Below are positions 8,406-17,320 of a stretch of DNA of 64,000 nt, piece after piece. Numbering within the stretch: position 1 is the stretch's first letter; each line of letters begins with the position of its first letter. The notes beneath the pieces were generated by a model. It was not told the DNA's origin, did not search any database, and saw only the letters and a list, made by a program, of their open reading frames with translations. Both the position numbers and the translations under genes were made by a program. This DNA is from Chitinophaga flava (GTDB taxonomy: Bacteria; Bacteroidota; Bacteroidia; Chitinophagales; Chitinophagaceae). The DNA lies in NCBI RefSeq assembly GCF_003308995.1, contig NZ_QFFJ01000002.1, forward strand, positions 1,426,001-1,490,000, read 5' to 3'.

Positions 8406-8834
8406 ATGCAACGTCATTCAGCACTAATACCCTTATCGCATGAGCATAAGCGTCTGTTATTTGTATGCCGCTACCTGAAAAAAGATGCGGCACCCTATGA
8501 AGGGTTTCCGCTGGAAACACAGGCCCGGTTTGAATATATGGTGAAAGTGTTTCAGGAACTTATGGTTCCCCATATTCAGAAAGAAGAGTATCTTTTTGAA
8601 AAATGTGCCGGCAGAAATACAGCAGTAGATGCCCTCATCGCTGAGTTGCAGCAAGAACATCGTGCTATCTCTTCTATGTACAGCGCTATTACGGAAAGCA
8701 CCAATCTGGAAGATGATATGGATAAAATAGCCACGAGCCTGGAAATGCATATCAGAAAAGAAGAACGGGTGTTTTTTGAGCTGTTGCAGAAAGAATTACC
8801 TGATATGCTCCAAAATATTCAATTGGAGAAATAA
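8406..8834 (+). CDS. Hemerythrin (HHE) domain protein
   Basis: A 142-residue four-helix protein expected to carry a diiron site for oxygen, NO or iron-stress sensing. Candidate ligands are H12 and H14 (SHEHKR), H56 and E60/E61 (HIQKEE), H85 (QQEHRA), and H115 with E119/E120 (HIRKEE). The HIxKEE repeats are typical of cation-binding HHE proteins. It lies 9 bases after lgt and is probably co-transcribed. No DNA-binding or enzymatic domain is attached. Confidence 0.85.
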   Translation: MQRHSALIPLSHEHKRLLFVCRYLKKDAAPYEGFPLETQARFEYMVKVFQELMVPHIQKEEYLFEKCAGRNTAVDALIAELQQEHRAISSMYSAITESTNLEDDMDKIATSLEMHIRKEERVFFELLQKELPDMLQNIQLEK

Positions 8835-8873
8835 ATTTTTTTTTATCTTGTTGTACCTGGAACAATGAACGCA

Positions 8874-8914
8874 TTACAGCAGGTAAAGTAGTCAACTTAT
8901 TTTACCTGCTGTAA
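8874..8914 (+). terminator. Strong hairpin after the lgt-hemerythrin unit
   Basis: TTACAGCAGGTAAA and TTTACCTGCTGTAA are perfect 14-bp complements around a 13-base loop. The following bases are A-rich rather than T-rich, so it may end transcription poorly and instead protect the 3' end. Confidence 0.6.
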
Positions 8915-9050
8915 CAAAAGCACTAAAATGCTATCCGCTTCATTTTGTAGTTGCCTATATTATTTTAACCTGATCCTGTTAACAACCTTTGCCACTATCC
9001 ATTTTTGTTGAGCTGTTAATCACAAATCTGAAACCTTTCAATCCGGTTTT

Positions 9051-9974
9051 ATGCGGATGTATTTTACATGCTTGTTATTAATCTGTTTGTCGGGAGCCCC
9101 GAAGGCTATAGCCCTTGCCCGTGAAGACAGTTTGAATAAATATGACAAACTGGATCTCAAAGAAAAGATCAGCGCCTCATTTTCCTATCAGGAAGGAGCT
9201 GTAGTATTAAATAATGGCGCCTTGCTGAAAGTGCCGGAGGGTTTTCGTTTTCTGGATGCTGGTCAGGGAAGCATCCTGGTACAACGAGTCTGGGGAAATC
9301 CTGAAAACCCCGGTTTCCTTGGATTATTGCTGCCAAAACAATCCAGCCCCCTAGATAAAGACGTGTTGGGAATAGAGATTTCCGCCGATTCTGCCGGATA
9401 TGTAAGTGAATTAGAAGCCCGACAGCTTAATTATACCGCCCTTTTGCAGGAAATGAAACAGCACCTGGATGAACAAAACAAGAGGAGAAAACGGAATGGC
9501 TTCTGTGTGGTGACTGCCATGGACTGGGCCATCCCCCCATATTATCAGCCGGAAAATAATACCCTGCACCTGGCCCGCCTTCTGTTTGTGGATCGTGGCG
9601 AGCCGCTGCTGAATTATGAAATGCGTATCCTCACCCGCAAAGGAGCCTTGTGCCTTACTGCCGTAGCAGACGCCGGCCAGTTAAAAATGATACATCAGCT
9701 GATGCCAGCCCTGGTAAAAAAAATCACGCTGCCCGCAGGACAAAACTATCACGATTTTAACCCCCGTACCGACGCATTGGCTTCCTGGTCCAACAAGGTA
9801 CTGATGGTAGGCAAGATCCTGAGTGCCCGTTACTTTTTTCAGTCGGTACTCAATACCTGGTTATTTGTTCTAGTTTCCCTAATGATTGTATTATTTATAT
9901 ATACCATGCAATATTTTCATCGCCGGAGGCATATTCCCAAACAATTCTTTCGGATTGACGAGCGTTTAAATTAA
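9051..9974 (+). CDS. DUF2167 family membrane-anchored protein
   Basis: A 307-residue protein with a signal peptide (1-22) and one C-terminal membrane helix (about 264-287), followed by a basic tail. The body carries the DUF2167 pattern: a VPEGFRFLDAGQGS opening, WGNPENPGFLGLLLP, GYVSELEAR, NGFCVVTAMDWAIPPYYQPE, a NYEMRILTRKGALCLT strand, and a late YHDFNPRTDALASWSNKVL segment. Function is not established; homologues are periplasmic-facing envelope proteins. It stands alone between a hairpin and a long non-coding region. Confidence 0.8.
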   Translation: MRMYFTCLLLICLSGAPKAIALAREDSLNKYDKLDLKEKISASFSYQEGAVVLNNGALLKVPEGFRFLDAGQGSILVQRVWGNPENPGFLGLLLPKQSSPLDKDVLGIEISADSAGYVSELEARQLNYTALLQEMKQHLDEQNKRRKRNGFCVVTAMDWAIPPYYQPENNTLHLARLLFVDRGEPLLNYEMRILTRKGALCLTAVADAGQLKMIHQLMPALVKKITLPAGQNYHDFNPRTDALASWSNKVLMVGKILSARYFFQSVLNTWLFVLVSLMIVLFIYTMQYFHRRRHIPKQFFRIDERLN

Positions 9975-10383
9975 TAACCGTTCGCGCTGATATGTCGGTG
10001 ACCCTGGCCTTCAGTTTTGTCCTTCCTTTTCTGAAGATGTTTACCACCCGTTTTGTCTCTTTTGGGGAGATATCCGCTTTTTTTGTCCTTTGGGTAGTGA
10101 TGCCGTAGGGGTAAAGGGGGAGATATCCGTCTTATTTGTTTTGCTTATAATGTCAGGTGATGTATGCCAATAATGCCCAAAAGGGGTATTTCCCACTTGT
10201 ATTTGTGCTTTTGGGCCGGTCGATGTCTTATTTTGACCGCCTGTGCCCGCCGTTTTACCTTTAAAACCAGTCTGTGCTTTTTAGTCCGCTTTTTTTGAAA
10301 CATTTCCTTTTATCCGTCGTCTTCTTGTTGTTTCTGTTGCACTTTACCGTTCATCACTTCCTACAAACCGTCTGTGTAAAGAT
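9975..10383. other. Non-coding stretch with short direct repeats
   Basis: I see no gene in either strand. The top strand is pyrimidine-rich. GGGGAGATATCCG occurs twice in direct orientation (10064-10076 and 10117-10129), each followed by a T-rich block with TTTGT or TTTTTGT. CCCAAAAG and CTTTTGGG near 10178-10216 form a long-loop inverted repeat. It may hold an untranslated RNA or be a decayed sequence. Confidence 0.5.
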
Positions 10384-10416
10384 TTGGTACTATGTAATGC
10401 ATGATACCTACTTTTG
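10384..10416 (+). promoter_or_regulatory. Bacteroidota promoter of the outer-membrane barrel gene
   Basis: TTG at 10384-10386 (in TTTGG) and TACTTTTG at 10409-10416 match -33/-7 elements with a 22-base gap. Transcription would start near 10422, giving a leader of about 145 bases that contains the 17-bp tandem repeat. Confidence 0.65.
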
Positions 10417-10432
10417 CAATGTAGTTGATAAG

Positions 10433-10466
10433 CTACTGTAGTATATGAACTACTGTAGTATATTAA
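10433..10466 (+). repeat. Abutting 17-bp direct repeat in the leader
   Basis: CTACTGTAGTATATGAA is followed immediately by CTACTGTAGTATATTAA (16 of 17 identical). Its place just past the predicted transcription start suggests an operator for a dimeric or cooperative regulator. Confidence 0.75.
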
Positions 10467-10566
10467 CCAAGGTTCTTTAAGAAGGGATTCAAAATCGTCG
10501 TCAAAGAGAAAGCAACCAGGAACAAAAAATCTAAAAAACCACTAAATAATCTAAATCCGCCCTTAT

Positions 10567-13041
10567 ATGAAATCAATTTTTAAAGCGTTTACCTTAACAG
10601 CAGGAATAGTAGGCGCTGCGTTAACTTCCCAAGCACAAAACGGAACCAAAGTAGCAGGTAAGATTGTCCGTACCGGAGACCAACCGGTAGAGTTTGCTAC
10701 AGTTACCTTATTAAAAGCCGGTGACTCTTCACTTGTAAAAGGAGCCATCGCAGACATCAGCGGTAAATATGAGTTCGAACAGATTAAACAGGGTAAATAC
10801 CTCATTGCTGCCGCAGCAGTAGGTATGTCAAAAGCCTACAGCAAACCTTTTGAAGTGAACGGTTCCACTGTAAACGTTCCGGCTATCGCCATGGAAGGGG
10901 CTTCCAAAAACCTGAAAGCTGTAGATGTGACTGCCCGCAAGCCTTTTGTAGAACAGAAAGCCGATAAAATGGTGGTAAACGTGGAAAGCAGCATCACCGC
11001 TGCTGGTGGTACCGCCATGGAAGTACTGGAAAAATCCCCGACCATCAATGTAGACAAGGATGGTAACATCTCTATGAAAGGTAAAGGTGGGGTAGTGATC
11101 ATGATTGATGGCAAACCCACCAACATGTCTTCCCAGGAAATCTCTGAGCTGCTCAAAAGTATGCCTAGTTCCAACGTGGAACAGATTGAGCTGATTGCCA
11201 ATCCTTCCGCCAAATATGATGCTGCCGGCAATGCGGGTATCATCAACCTGAAACTGAAAAAGAACAAAAACTACGGAACCAACGGTAGTGTGAACCTGGC
11301 GGCTGCCTACGGTATCAGAGGCCGTGCCAGTGGTGGGCTTAACCTCAACCACCGGAATGAAAAAATGAACATATTTGGTTCGTATAACTACAGCAACCGC
11401 GATAACTACCAGGAGTTGGGCGTTTATCGTACCCTTAACAGTGAAGGGGGCTCTCGGGTGTTTGATCAGCTGAATGTCATGATACCTAATAGCGAGTACC
11501 ATGGTGGAAAAATCGGTATGGACTACTTTGTATCCAAAAATCACACTCTGGGTGCGATGGTAGATCTGACCAGCAATAATCGTAAAATCCCCAGCGATGC
11601 TACCACCAAAATCAGTACTGCAGGCATGATTGACTCTATTCTGCATACCAACATGAATAACCCCAGTAAATGGAAACGGGGAGCTTACAACCTTAACTAT
11701 CGTGGTATCCTCGACAGCACAGGCAAAGAACTGAACATTGATCTGGACTATGCCCGCAACTCCAATCAACAGCATTCATCCATTATCGCCCTTACCAAAG
11801 ATGCTGCAGATATGAAACGACTGAGCAGCGATACTTCCCGTAACAATCAGCCGTCTACCATCGAAATCAAAACTGCAAAGATAGATTATGTACATCCGTT
11901 GAAAGGCCAGGCCAAACTGGAAGCCGGTTTGAAGCTGAGTTTCGTAACCACCGACAATGATGCCCGTTTTGACTCACTGCGCAATGATAGCTGGATCAAG
12001 GACGAACGTCGCTCCAACCACTTTATCTATAAAGAAAATGTGAATGCGGCCTATATCAATTTCAATAAACAATTCAAAAAACTGAATGTGCAGTTAGGTT
12101 TGAGAGGTGAGCAGACAACCATCAGCGGTAATTCCCAGTCTACCAGAAATAACGAAGAAAAGATTGTGAAGAATGATTCCAGCTATTTTAACCTGTTCCC
12201 TAGCGCTGCCCTGACTTATGAGCTGAACAAAGACAACACCTTTGGCTTTACCTACAGCCGCCGTATTCAGCGTCCGGACTATGAAGAGCTGAACCCGTTT
12301 GAATTTTATCTGGACCGCTATACTATGCAGGCCGGTAACCCAAACCTGAAACCTCAGTATTCCAACAACTTTGAGATCAGCCATACCTTCAAACAGTTCC
12401 TTATCACTTCACTGGGTTACACTCATACTACCGATATGATGACCAAAATTCTGGAAGCGGCCGTAGATCAGGCTACCGGAGATACCACCGTTACCCGTTA
12501 CCGTTATCAGAACGTGGCTAAGGCTAATAACTTCAACCTGAACATCTCTGTGCCAATGCCTATCACCAAATGGTGGACCTCTTTCACCACTCTGACCGCT
12601 TCCTACAATATGTTTGAAACAGTGGTAGACAAAAACGACGTGAAACTGTCTTCTATGGCCTTCTTTGGCCGGACCCAGCAGTCTTTCACGATCACAAAGG
12701 ACCTGAGTGCAGAAGCAGTCTTGACTTATGTTTCTCCGCAGGTGACTGAAGAAGGATTGTTCAAGATGAAATCTATGTTCGGTTGTGACCTGGGTATACA
12801 ACAGAAAGTGCTGAAAGGAAAGGGGATGGTGAAACTGGGCGTATCAGACATCTTCCGTACCAACTACTTCCGCGCCAACTTTGAAAATGCAGGCAGAACC
12901 ATCGCACTGTTTAACTCATGGGATTCAAGACAGGTACGTGTTTCCTTTAACTACCGCTTTGGTAATACCAATGTAAAGGCAGCCCGCAACCATCAGACCG
13001 GACTGGAAGCAGAACAGAACCGTGTAAAATCAGCACAATAA
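10567..13041 (+). CDS. Outer-membrane beta-barrel family protein (TonB-receptor-like)
   Basis: An 824-residue outer-membrane protein. A signal peptide (1-23, SQA before QNG) is followed by a carboxypeptidase-regulatory-like beta-sandwich (about 28-110, GKIVRTGDQPVEFATVTLL and DISGKYEFEQIKQGKY). A plug-like region comes next (about 120-215, GTAMEVLEKSPTINVDKDG and ADPSAKYDAAG-type AGIINLKLKK). A large barrel, of the outer-membrane beta-barrel 3 type, ends the protein. I see no SusC-type linker or partner SusD. Ligand unknown; such single receptors import siderophores, peptides or other small ligands, or act in export. It stands alone, with its own promoter and terminator. Confidence 0.88.
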   Translation: MKSIFKAFTLTAGIVGAALTSQAQNGTKVAGKIVRTGDQPVEFATVTLLKAGDSSLVKGAIADISGKYEFEQIKQGKYLIAAAAVGMSKAYSKPFEVNGSTVNVPAIAMEGASKNLKAVDVTARKPFVEQKADKMVVNVESSITAAGGTAMEVLEKSPTINVDKDGNISMKGKGGVVIMIDGKPTNMSSQEISELLKSMPSSNVEQIELIANPSAKYDAAGNAGIINLKLKKNKNYGTNGSVNLAAAYGIRGRASGGLNLNHRNEKMNIFGSYNYSNRDNYQELGVYRTLNSEGGSRVFDQLNVMIPNSEYHGGKIGMDYFVSKNHTLGAMVDLTSNNRKIPSDATTKISTAGMIDSILHTNMNNPSKWKRGAYNLNYRGILDSTGKELNIDLDYARNSNQQHSSIIALTKDAADMKRLSSDTSRNNQPSTIEIKTAKIDYVHPLKGQAKLEAGLKLSFVTTDNDARFDSLRNDSWIKDERRSNHFIYKENVNAAYINFNKQFKKLNVQLGLRGEQTTISGNSQSTRNNEEKIVKNDSSYFNLFPSAALTYELNKDNTFGFTYSRRIQRPDYEELNPFEFYLDRYTMQAGNPNLKPQYSNNFEISHTFKQFLITSLGYTHTTDMMTKILEAAVDQATGDTTVTRYRYQNVAKANNFNLNISVPMPITKWWTSFTTLTASYNMFETVVDKNDVKLSSMAFFGRTQQSFTITKDLSAEAVLTYVSPQVTEEGLFKMKSMFGCDLGIQQKVLKGKGMVKLGVSDIFRTNYFRANFENAGRTIALFNSWDSRQVRVSFNYRFGNTNVKAARNHQTGLEAEQNRVKSAQ

Positions 13042-13091
13042 CAATATAACCTTGCATTAAGATGGTTTTTTAGGTATATATAAGGATGGAA

Positions 13092-13122
13092 AAACGCGGC
13101 CCTTTTCGTCAGGGCTGCGTTT
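13092..13122 (+). terminator. Terminator of the barrel gene
   Basis: AAACGCGGCCC and GGGCTGCGTTT form an 11-bp stem with one non-Watson-Crick position, then TCTCT. The rest of this 330-base gap, up to the sigma-factor gene, is very AT-rich (ATAATTAATAATTAAATA around 13250) and shows no gene. Confidence 0.7.
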
Positions 13123-13371
13123 CTCTCCCTCAAAAAACATCATTTCGTCACAAAAAAGCAGGGTTTGGTGGATTTTACAGCAGAAAAGGTATCGCTCCAA
13201 TTAATTTTACAAAAAAAATTTCAAGAAGCATAAAAGGTATTTATCTATATAAATAATTAATAATTAAATATTTAATAGCTTTTTGTCAACAGGCCCTATT
13301 CCAAAGCAGAACAAAAATTCCAGAGAACGGCCCAACCACATGCAACCTTTTTTACAATCATTGTCTTTATA

Positions 13372-13938
13372 ATGAAAGCATCAGCCAGTAACTTGAATCA
13401 GACGCAAATAGACGGGAATGTCATAGACCGCTGCAAAAGAGGGGATGTTCGCGCATTTCGCGAACTGTATAATGCTTATGCTGCAGCGATGTACAACATT
13501 TGTTTGCGTATGACCGGTAACGTTAGTGATGCGGAAGATACGCTACAGGAAGCCTTCATACAGGTACACCGGAACATCGGTAAGCTGGAAAGTAATACCA
13601 GTGTAACCGCCTGGATTAAAAGGATTGTGGTGAACCACTGTCTGAATAATCTCAGAAAGAAGAAAGTGTACTTTGAAGAAGTGGAGGAAGTAGAGGTCGC
13701 GGAAGAACCAGGTATCGATGAAGATTCCTTTACCTGGACCGTATCAGCCGTAAAGTCAGCCATTCACGGGCTGCCACAGGGTTACCGTACGGTGCTGAAT
13801 CTCTATCTGTTTGAAGAGTATTCTCACCGGGAGATTGCGGAGATGATGGGTATTACCGAATCTACCGTCAAAACGCAGTATATGCGGGCGAAGGAAAAGG
13901 TAAGACAGATTGTAAAACAGCAAAATTTAATTCGTTAA
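13372..13938 (+). CDS. ECF-type RNA polymerase sigma factor
   Basis: A 188-residue sigma-70 family protein of the extracytoplasmic-function group. Region 2 spans about 24-92 (FRELYNAYAAAMYNICLRM, with DAEDTLQEAF binding core polymerase). An acidic linker with EEVEEVEVAEE sits at 102-112. Region 4 with its helix-turn-helix spans about 134-180 (LPQGYRTVLNLYLFEEYSHREIAEMMGI-TESTVKTQ). It should redirect transcription to an envelope-stress or surface-function regulon. The stop codon overlaps the next start by one base (TAATG), the usual coupling of an ECF sigma factor with its regulator. Confidence 0.92.
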   Translation: MKASASNLNQTQIDGNVIDRCKRGDVRAFRELYNAYAAAMYNICLRMTGNVSDAEDTLQEAFIQVHRNIGKLESNTSVTAWIKRIVVNHCLNNLRKKKVYFEEVEEVEVAEEPGIDEDSFTWTVSAVKSAIHGLPQGYRTVLNLYLFEEYSHREIAEMMGITESTVKTQYMRAKEKVRQIVKQQNLIR

Positions 13939-14492
13939 TGCCGGACAATTTCGAAAGTTTTATCCAACAGCACCGGGATGCCTTTGAAGGCCCAGGTCCC
14001 TCACCAAGAGTATGGGAAGCGTTGGAAAAAGAGTTGGGAGGAAGCCGTAAAGGCAAGGTGGTACAGCTTTTGAGCAAAAACTGGTTCAAAGCCGCCGTCA
14101 TAGCAGTATTACTGGTTAACGCCGCCGTACTGTTTTATATGACCAGACATAAACAACATCAGCAGGAACTGGCCAACATCCTGCCTGAGATGCAGGACGC
14201 CAAATTATACTATACTTCACGCATCAACGAAAAACTGGAGCTGATCAATGCCTATCCGGCCAATCAACTGGGTCTGGACAGCGCAGCCCGCCAGGAACTG
14301 CAGCTCCGTAATGATACCTACAAAACACTGGAGAATGAACTGAAAAATAATCCGGGTAATGAAAGAATCCGGGGCGCCATGATACGCTACTATCAGCTCA
14401 AACTCGACCTCCTCGATAAAATTCTCGAAGAGCTGCAGGATAAACACGCAGCTCCCACTCACCTAAAAAAACGATATGAAGCTGAGATTTAA
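13938..14492 (+). CDS. Membrane protein, probable anti-sigma factor
   Basis: A 184-residue protein: a 50-residue cytoplasmic N-terminus (MPDNFESFIQQHRDAFEGPGPSPRVWEALEKELG resembles the sigma-binding end of Bacteroidota anti-sigma factors, quoted as FESFIQQHRDAFE and SPRVWEALEKEL), one membrane helix (about 52-68) and a helical extracytoplasmic coiled-coil region. No zinc-binding HxxxCxxC motif is present. The one-base overlap with the sigma gene and the topology are the grounds for the call. A role as a plain membrane adaptor cannot be excluded. Confidence 0.65.
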   Translation: MPDNFESFIQQHRDAFEGPGPSPRVWEALEKELGGSRKGKVVQLLSKNWFKAAVIAVLLVNAAVLFYMTRHKQHQQELANILPEMQDAKLYYTSRINEKLELINAYPANQLGLDSAARQELQLRNDTYKTLENELKNNPGNERIRGAMIRYYQLKLDLLDKILEELQDKHAAPTHLKKRYEAEI

Positions 14493-15555
14493 TTTCTTGT
14501 TCTGCTTGTTATTTCCGCTGCTCGCATGTGCAGAAAAGGGTGAACTTACCTATAAAAAAGTCATCACAAAAGAATTTACCGTTAACGCGGGTGCTTCGTT
14601 TAACCTGAGCAACAAATATGGTAAAGTGGTATTTCATGCCTGGAATAAAAATGAAATTAAAGCCGTGGTAAGCGTTACAGGCTTTGGTAAAAATGACCAG
14701 GAAGCGCAGGAGATAGCAGAGATGGTGGAAATTACCACCCAGCAAAGCAGTTCGGCAGTCTCCCTGACTACCGTGTACAATTCCTCCAAATCAGGTTCCT
14801 GGTTTTCCTTTGGAGGGAAAAAAGACTCCAGGGAATATGTGAACATCGATTATGATGTGTATATCCCGCAAAGTCTCTCCCGCCTGAAGGTAGACAACGT
14901 TTTCGGCGATGTGATTGCAGATAAATTCAGTTTCCCGGCAGAGCTGACCATGAACTATTGTTCTTATGATGTTCGTGATGCCCAGGACCTGACCCTGCGT
15001 ATCAACTTCTGTGACAAGGGCCGTATCGGCAAAGCCAACAAGGTAGTGGTGAAGGGGAACTATTCAGAGCTGCGTGCAGAACAGCTGGAAACCCTGGACG
15101 TATCTTCCAACTATAGTAACTATACCGTCACCAATCTGGGAGACCTGAAACTGTCTGCCAACTATGACAACTATAAAATTCAACGGGTAAACAGTGTAGC
15201 CGGTCACGTTACTTTCTCCGATACCAACCTGGGTGAGATCGTACAGGACATCAATATGAAAATCACTTATGGTGACCTGATCATTAAAAAAGTGGTACCT
15301 GGGTTTAAAGGTGCCGACCTGGTGCTGACCTTTTCGGACCTGAAAGTAGCGGTACCCCGCAAACTGCCGCTACAGCTGGATATTCTCCTGGTCAATGGTG
15401 GGCTCCGTACCGGTGGGTTGGAACTGAAAAACGTAGTATCCAATAAAACGTCTACCTCACTGAGCTATACCGCCCAGGCAGGTAATGGCAGCGAAAGTTC
15501 GCCCCGTATCAAAATAAAAGGTACCAACGCAGACGCCAGCCTTGACACTTATTAA
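14476..15555 (+). CDS. DUF4097-like lipoprotein
   Basis: A 359-residue protein with a short signal peptide and a lipobox at LLAC, acylated Cys C18. The mature part is a repetitive beta-helix-like domain of the DUF4097 family, with rungs such as FNLSNKYGKVVFHAW, LKVDNVFGDVIADKF and LKLSANYDNYKI. The start overlaps the preceding gene by 17 bases, tying it to the sigma/anti-sigma pair. Likely periplasmic or surface-exposed. Such proteins often accompany ECF sigma operons, but the molecular role is unknown. Confidence 0.75.
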   Translation: MKLRFNFLFCLLFPLLACAEKGELTYKKVITKEFTVNAGASFNLSNKYGKVVFHAWNKNEIKAVVSVTGFGKNDQEAQEIAEMVEITTQQSSSAVSLTTVYNSSKSGSWFSFGGKKDSREYVNIDYDVYIPQSLSRLKVDNVFGDVIADKFSFPAELTMNYCSYDVRDAQDLTLRINFCDKGRIGKANKVVVKGNYSELRAEQLETLDVSSNYSNYTVTNLGDLKLSANYDNYKIQRVNSVAGHVTFSDTNLGEIVQDINMKITYGDLIIKKVVPGFKGADLVLTFSDLKVAVPRKLPLQLDILLVNGGLRTGGLELKNVVSNKTSTSLSYTAQAGNGSESSPRIKIKGTNADASLDTY

Positions 15556-15608
15556 TAATATTCGGCCATTCTAAAACCTTCATTATAAATCTTTCTAAAA
15601 AAATCCGC

Positions 15609-16340
15609 ATGAAAACGATCAAGTATGTAGTATCCGCCACTTCTTTTATGGTTCTCTTCACGTTACTGGTATCTTTTACCATCCATCGCTCAGAGAGAGT
15701 CAGAGGTAATGGAAATATAAAAACAGAGAACAGAACAGCCGGCAGCTTTACCGACATCAGCACTTCCGGTGTTTTTAAAGTAGTGGTGCAGCAAGGCAGT
15801 TCCAACAGTATAAAAGTAGAAGCAGAAGAAAACCTGCTCCCTTATATTAAAACCGAAATTTCCCATGGAGAACTGCAAATTTTCACCGGCAACAATGTGA
15901 GCCTTAATCCTACAAAGGATATGGTAGTATACGTTACCCTGCAGGAAGTGAAAAAGCTGACTGCGAGCGGCGCCAGTTCTTTCAATGGTGTGGGGACGCT
16001 TAAAGCCAACAACCTGGCTCTGTCTTTTAGCGGGGCGGTTCATGCCAATCTGGACCTGAATATCAAAGACCTGGAAGTAGGTTTGTCCGGTGCCAGCAAA
16101 GTAATGCTGAAAGGTACGTGCGACAAGGGAGTATATACGATTTCCGGTGCTGCCAACGCAGATGCGCTGGATTTGCAGACAGAGCAGGCAGAAGTTGGGG
16201 TTTCCGGTAGTGGCGAGGCCAGTGTGCAGGTAGATAAAAAACTGAATGCCAACGCGTCCGGAGCGGGCCGTATAAAATATAAAGGCGAGCCTTCCATTAC
16301 CCAGTCTGTTTCTGGTATGGGAAGAGTTCGTAAGCTCTAA
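15609..16340 (+). CDS. Head GIN domain protein (DUF2807), putative auto-transporter adhesin fold
   Basis: A 243-residue protein with an N-terminal membrane anchor or signal (about 5-23) and a right-handed beta-helix-like DUF2807 domain. It shows the GNGNIKTENR start, ISTSGVFKVVVQQG, and regular SGA/SGS turns (LTASGASSF, LSFSGAVHA, GLSGASKV, TISGAANAD, VSGSGEAS, NASGAGR). The DUF2807 family is surface-associated, without a defined substrate. It lies 53 bases after the DUF4097-like gene and ends in a terminator, so it is probably the last gene of a four-gene envelope operon. Confidence 0.85.
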   Translation: MKTIKYVVSATSFMVLFTLLVSFTIHRSERVRGNGNIKTENRTAGSFTDISTSGVFKVVVQQGSSNSIKVEAEENLLPYIKTEISHGELQIFTGNNVSLNPTKDMVVYVTLQEVKKLTASGASSFNGVGTLKANNLALSFSGAVHANLDLNIKDLEVGLSGASKVMLKGTCDKGVYTISGAANADALDLQTEQAEVGVSGSGEASVQVDKKLNANASGAGRIKYKGEPSITQSVSGMGRVRKL

Positions 16341-16367
16341 TTTTTTTAGATTTAGATTTATATATCG

Positions 16368-16400
16368 GCAGGTAGTTCACTACCTGCTTTTTCTTTTTTA
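16368..16400 (+). terminator. Terminator of the sigma-factor operon
   Basis: GCAGGTAG-TTCA-CTACCTGC is a perfect 8-bp stem followed by TTTTTCTTTTTTA. Confidence 0.9.
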
Positions 16401-16434
16401 TATTTGTCGTCCGAATATAAAAAAAAGTTGCGTT

Positions 16435-16926
16435 ATGCCGTCCTTTGATATTGTTAGCAAAGTAGATTTACAGACACTGGATAATGCCATTAACACAGTG
16501 AAGAAGGAGATCACCAACCGGTTTGATTTCAAGGGGTCTCATGTGGTAATAGAGCTGAATAAGAAAGATCTGGTGCTGAACATAGAAGTAGACAGTGATA
16601 TGAAGCTGGGTCAGGTGTTGGACGTGCTGATTTCCCGTTCCATGCGTCAGGGCCTGGATGCTGCTATTTATGACCAGAGCAAGGAAGCTTACCAGAGCGG
16701 AAAAGCGTATAAGAAGGATATTCCTATCCGTAACGGGATCAAGCAGGAAGATGCCAAAAAGATCATAAAAATGATCAAAGATTCCGGTTTAAAGGTGCAG
16801 GCCGCCATTATGGACGATATGGTACGGGTAACCGGCAAAAAGATAGATGAATTACAGGATGTTATACAAAAGTGCCGGGAAGCCAACCTGGGTATCGCTT
16901 TACAGTATGTAAATATGAAATCCTGA
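16435..16926 (+). CDS. YajQ family cyclic-di-GMP-binding protein
   Basis: A 163-residue cytoplasmic protein of the YajQ family (UPF0234), with two ferredoxin-like halves. It has the signature MPSFDIVSKVD start, NRFDFKG (27-33) and the late IRNGIKQEDAKKI and QAAIMDDMVRVTGKKIDELQ segments. Homologues bind nucleic acid, and in Xanthomonas bind cyclic di-GMP and act with a transcription factor. Whether this holds in Bacteroidota is unknown. A TATATTTG at 16399-16406 may be its -7 element, overlapping the T tract of the previous terminator. Confidence 0.93.
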   Translation: MPSFDIVSKVDLQTLDNAINTVKKEITNRFDFKGSHVVIELNKKDLVLNIEVDSDMKLGQVLDVLISRSMRQGLDAAIYDQSKEAYQSGKAYKKDIPIRNGIKQEDAKKIIKMIKDSGLKVQAAIMDDMVRVTGKKIDELQDVIQKCREANLGIALQYVNMKS

Positions 16927-16942
16927 TTTTTTTACAATAAAC

Positions 16943-16973
16943 TTTGGGTGTTAAAGATTTTTGGTTACCTTTG
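16943..16973 (+). promoter_or_regulatory. Consensus Bacteroidota promoter of rpmE2
   Basis: TTTG at 16943-16946, a 19-base gap, then TACCTTTG at 16966-16973. This is an essentially perfect match to the Bacteroidota housekeeping promoter, with the start expected near 16979. Confidence 0.85.
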
Positions 16974-17000
16974 CACCCTGTATTTACAATAATATTTGAT

Positions 17001-17252
17001 ATGAAACAGGGAATCCATCCAGAAAGTTACAGATTTGTGGTATTTAAAGATATGTCAAACGGATACAGCTTTTTAAGCCGTTCCACTGCTCCTTCCAAAG
17101 AAACCGTTAAATGGGAAGACGGCAATGAATATCCGTTGATCAAGTTGGAAATTTCCAATACTTCTCACCCTTTCTATACTGGTAAGAACGTATTGGTGGA
17201 TACCGCAGGACGTATCGATAAATTCAACAAACGCTACGCTAAGAAAGCATAG
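17001..17252 (+). CDS. rpmE2: Ribosomal protein L31 type B
   Basis: An 83-residue 50S subunit protein (bL31). MKQGIHPES-YRFVVFKDMSNGYSF and the C-terminal GKNVLVDTAGRIDKFNKRY are typical. The zinc-ribbon cysteines of L31 type A are absent, which makes it the zinc-independent C-minus form. The ATG at 17001 gives the conserved N-terminus; an upstream in-frame ATG lies inside the promoter. Flanked by its own promoter and terminator. Confidence 0.96.
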   Translation: MKQGIHPESYRFVVFKDMSNGYSFLSRSTAPSKETVKWEDGNEYPLIKLEISNTSHPFYTGKNVLVDTAGRIDKFNKRYAKKA

Positions 17253-17277
17253 GTGTTTGCAGAGATATTTTTTAAAG

Positions 17278-17311
17278 AATCCCATCGGCTTATCGATGGG
17301 ATTTTTTATTT
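17278..17311 (+). terminator. Terminator of rpmE2
   Basis: AATCCCATCG and CGATGGGATT pair perfectly (10 bp, 6-base loop) and are followed by TTTTATTTTT. Confidence 0.92.
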
Positions 17312-17320
17312 TTAACCCCT

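Noticed and set aside
10828..11775. A 315-codon open frame on the minus strand
   Set aside because: Antisense to the outer-membrane barrel gene, with a random-looking product.
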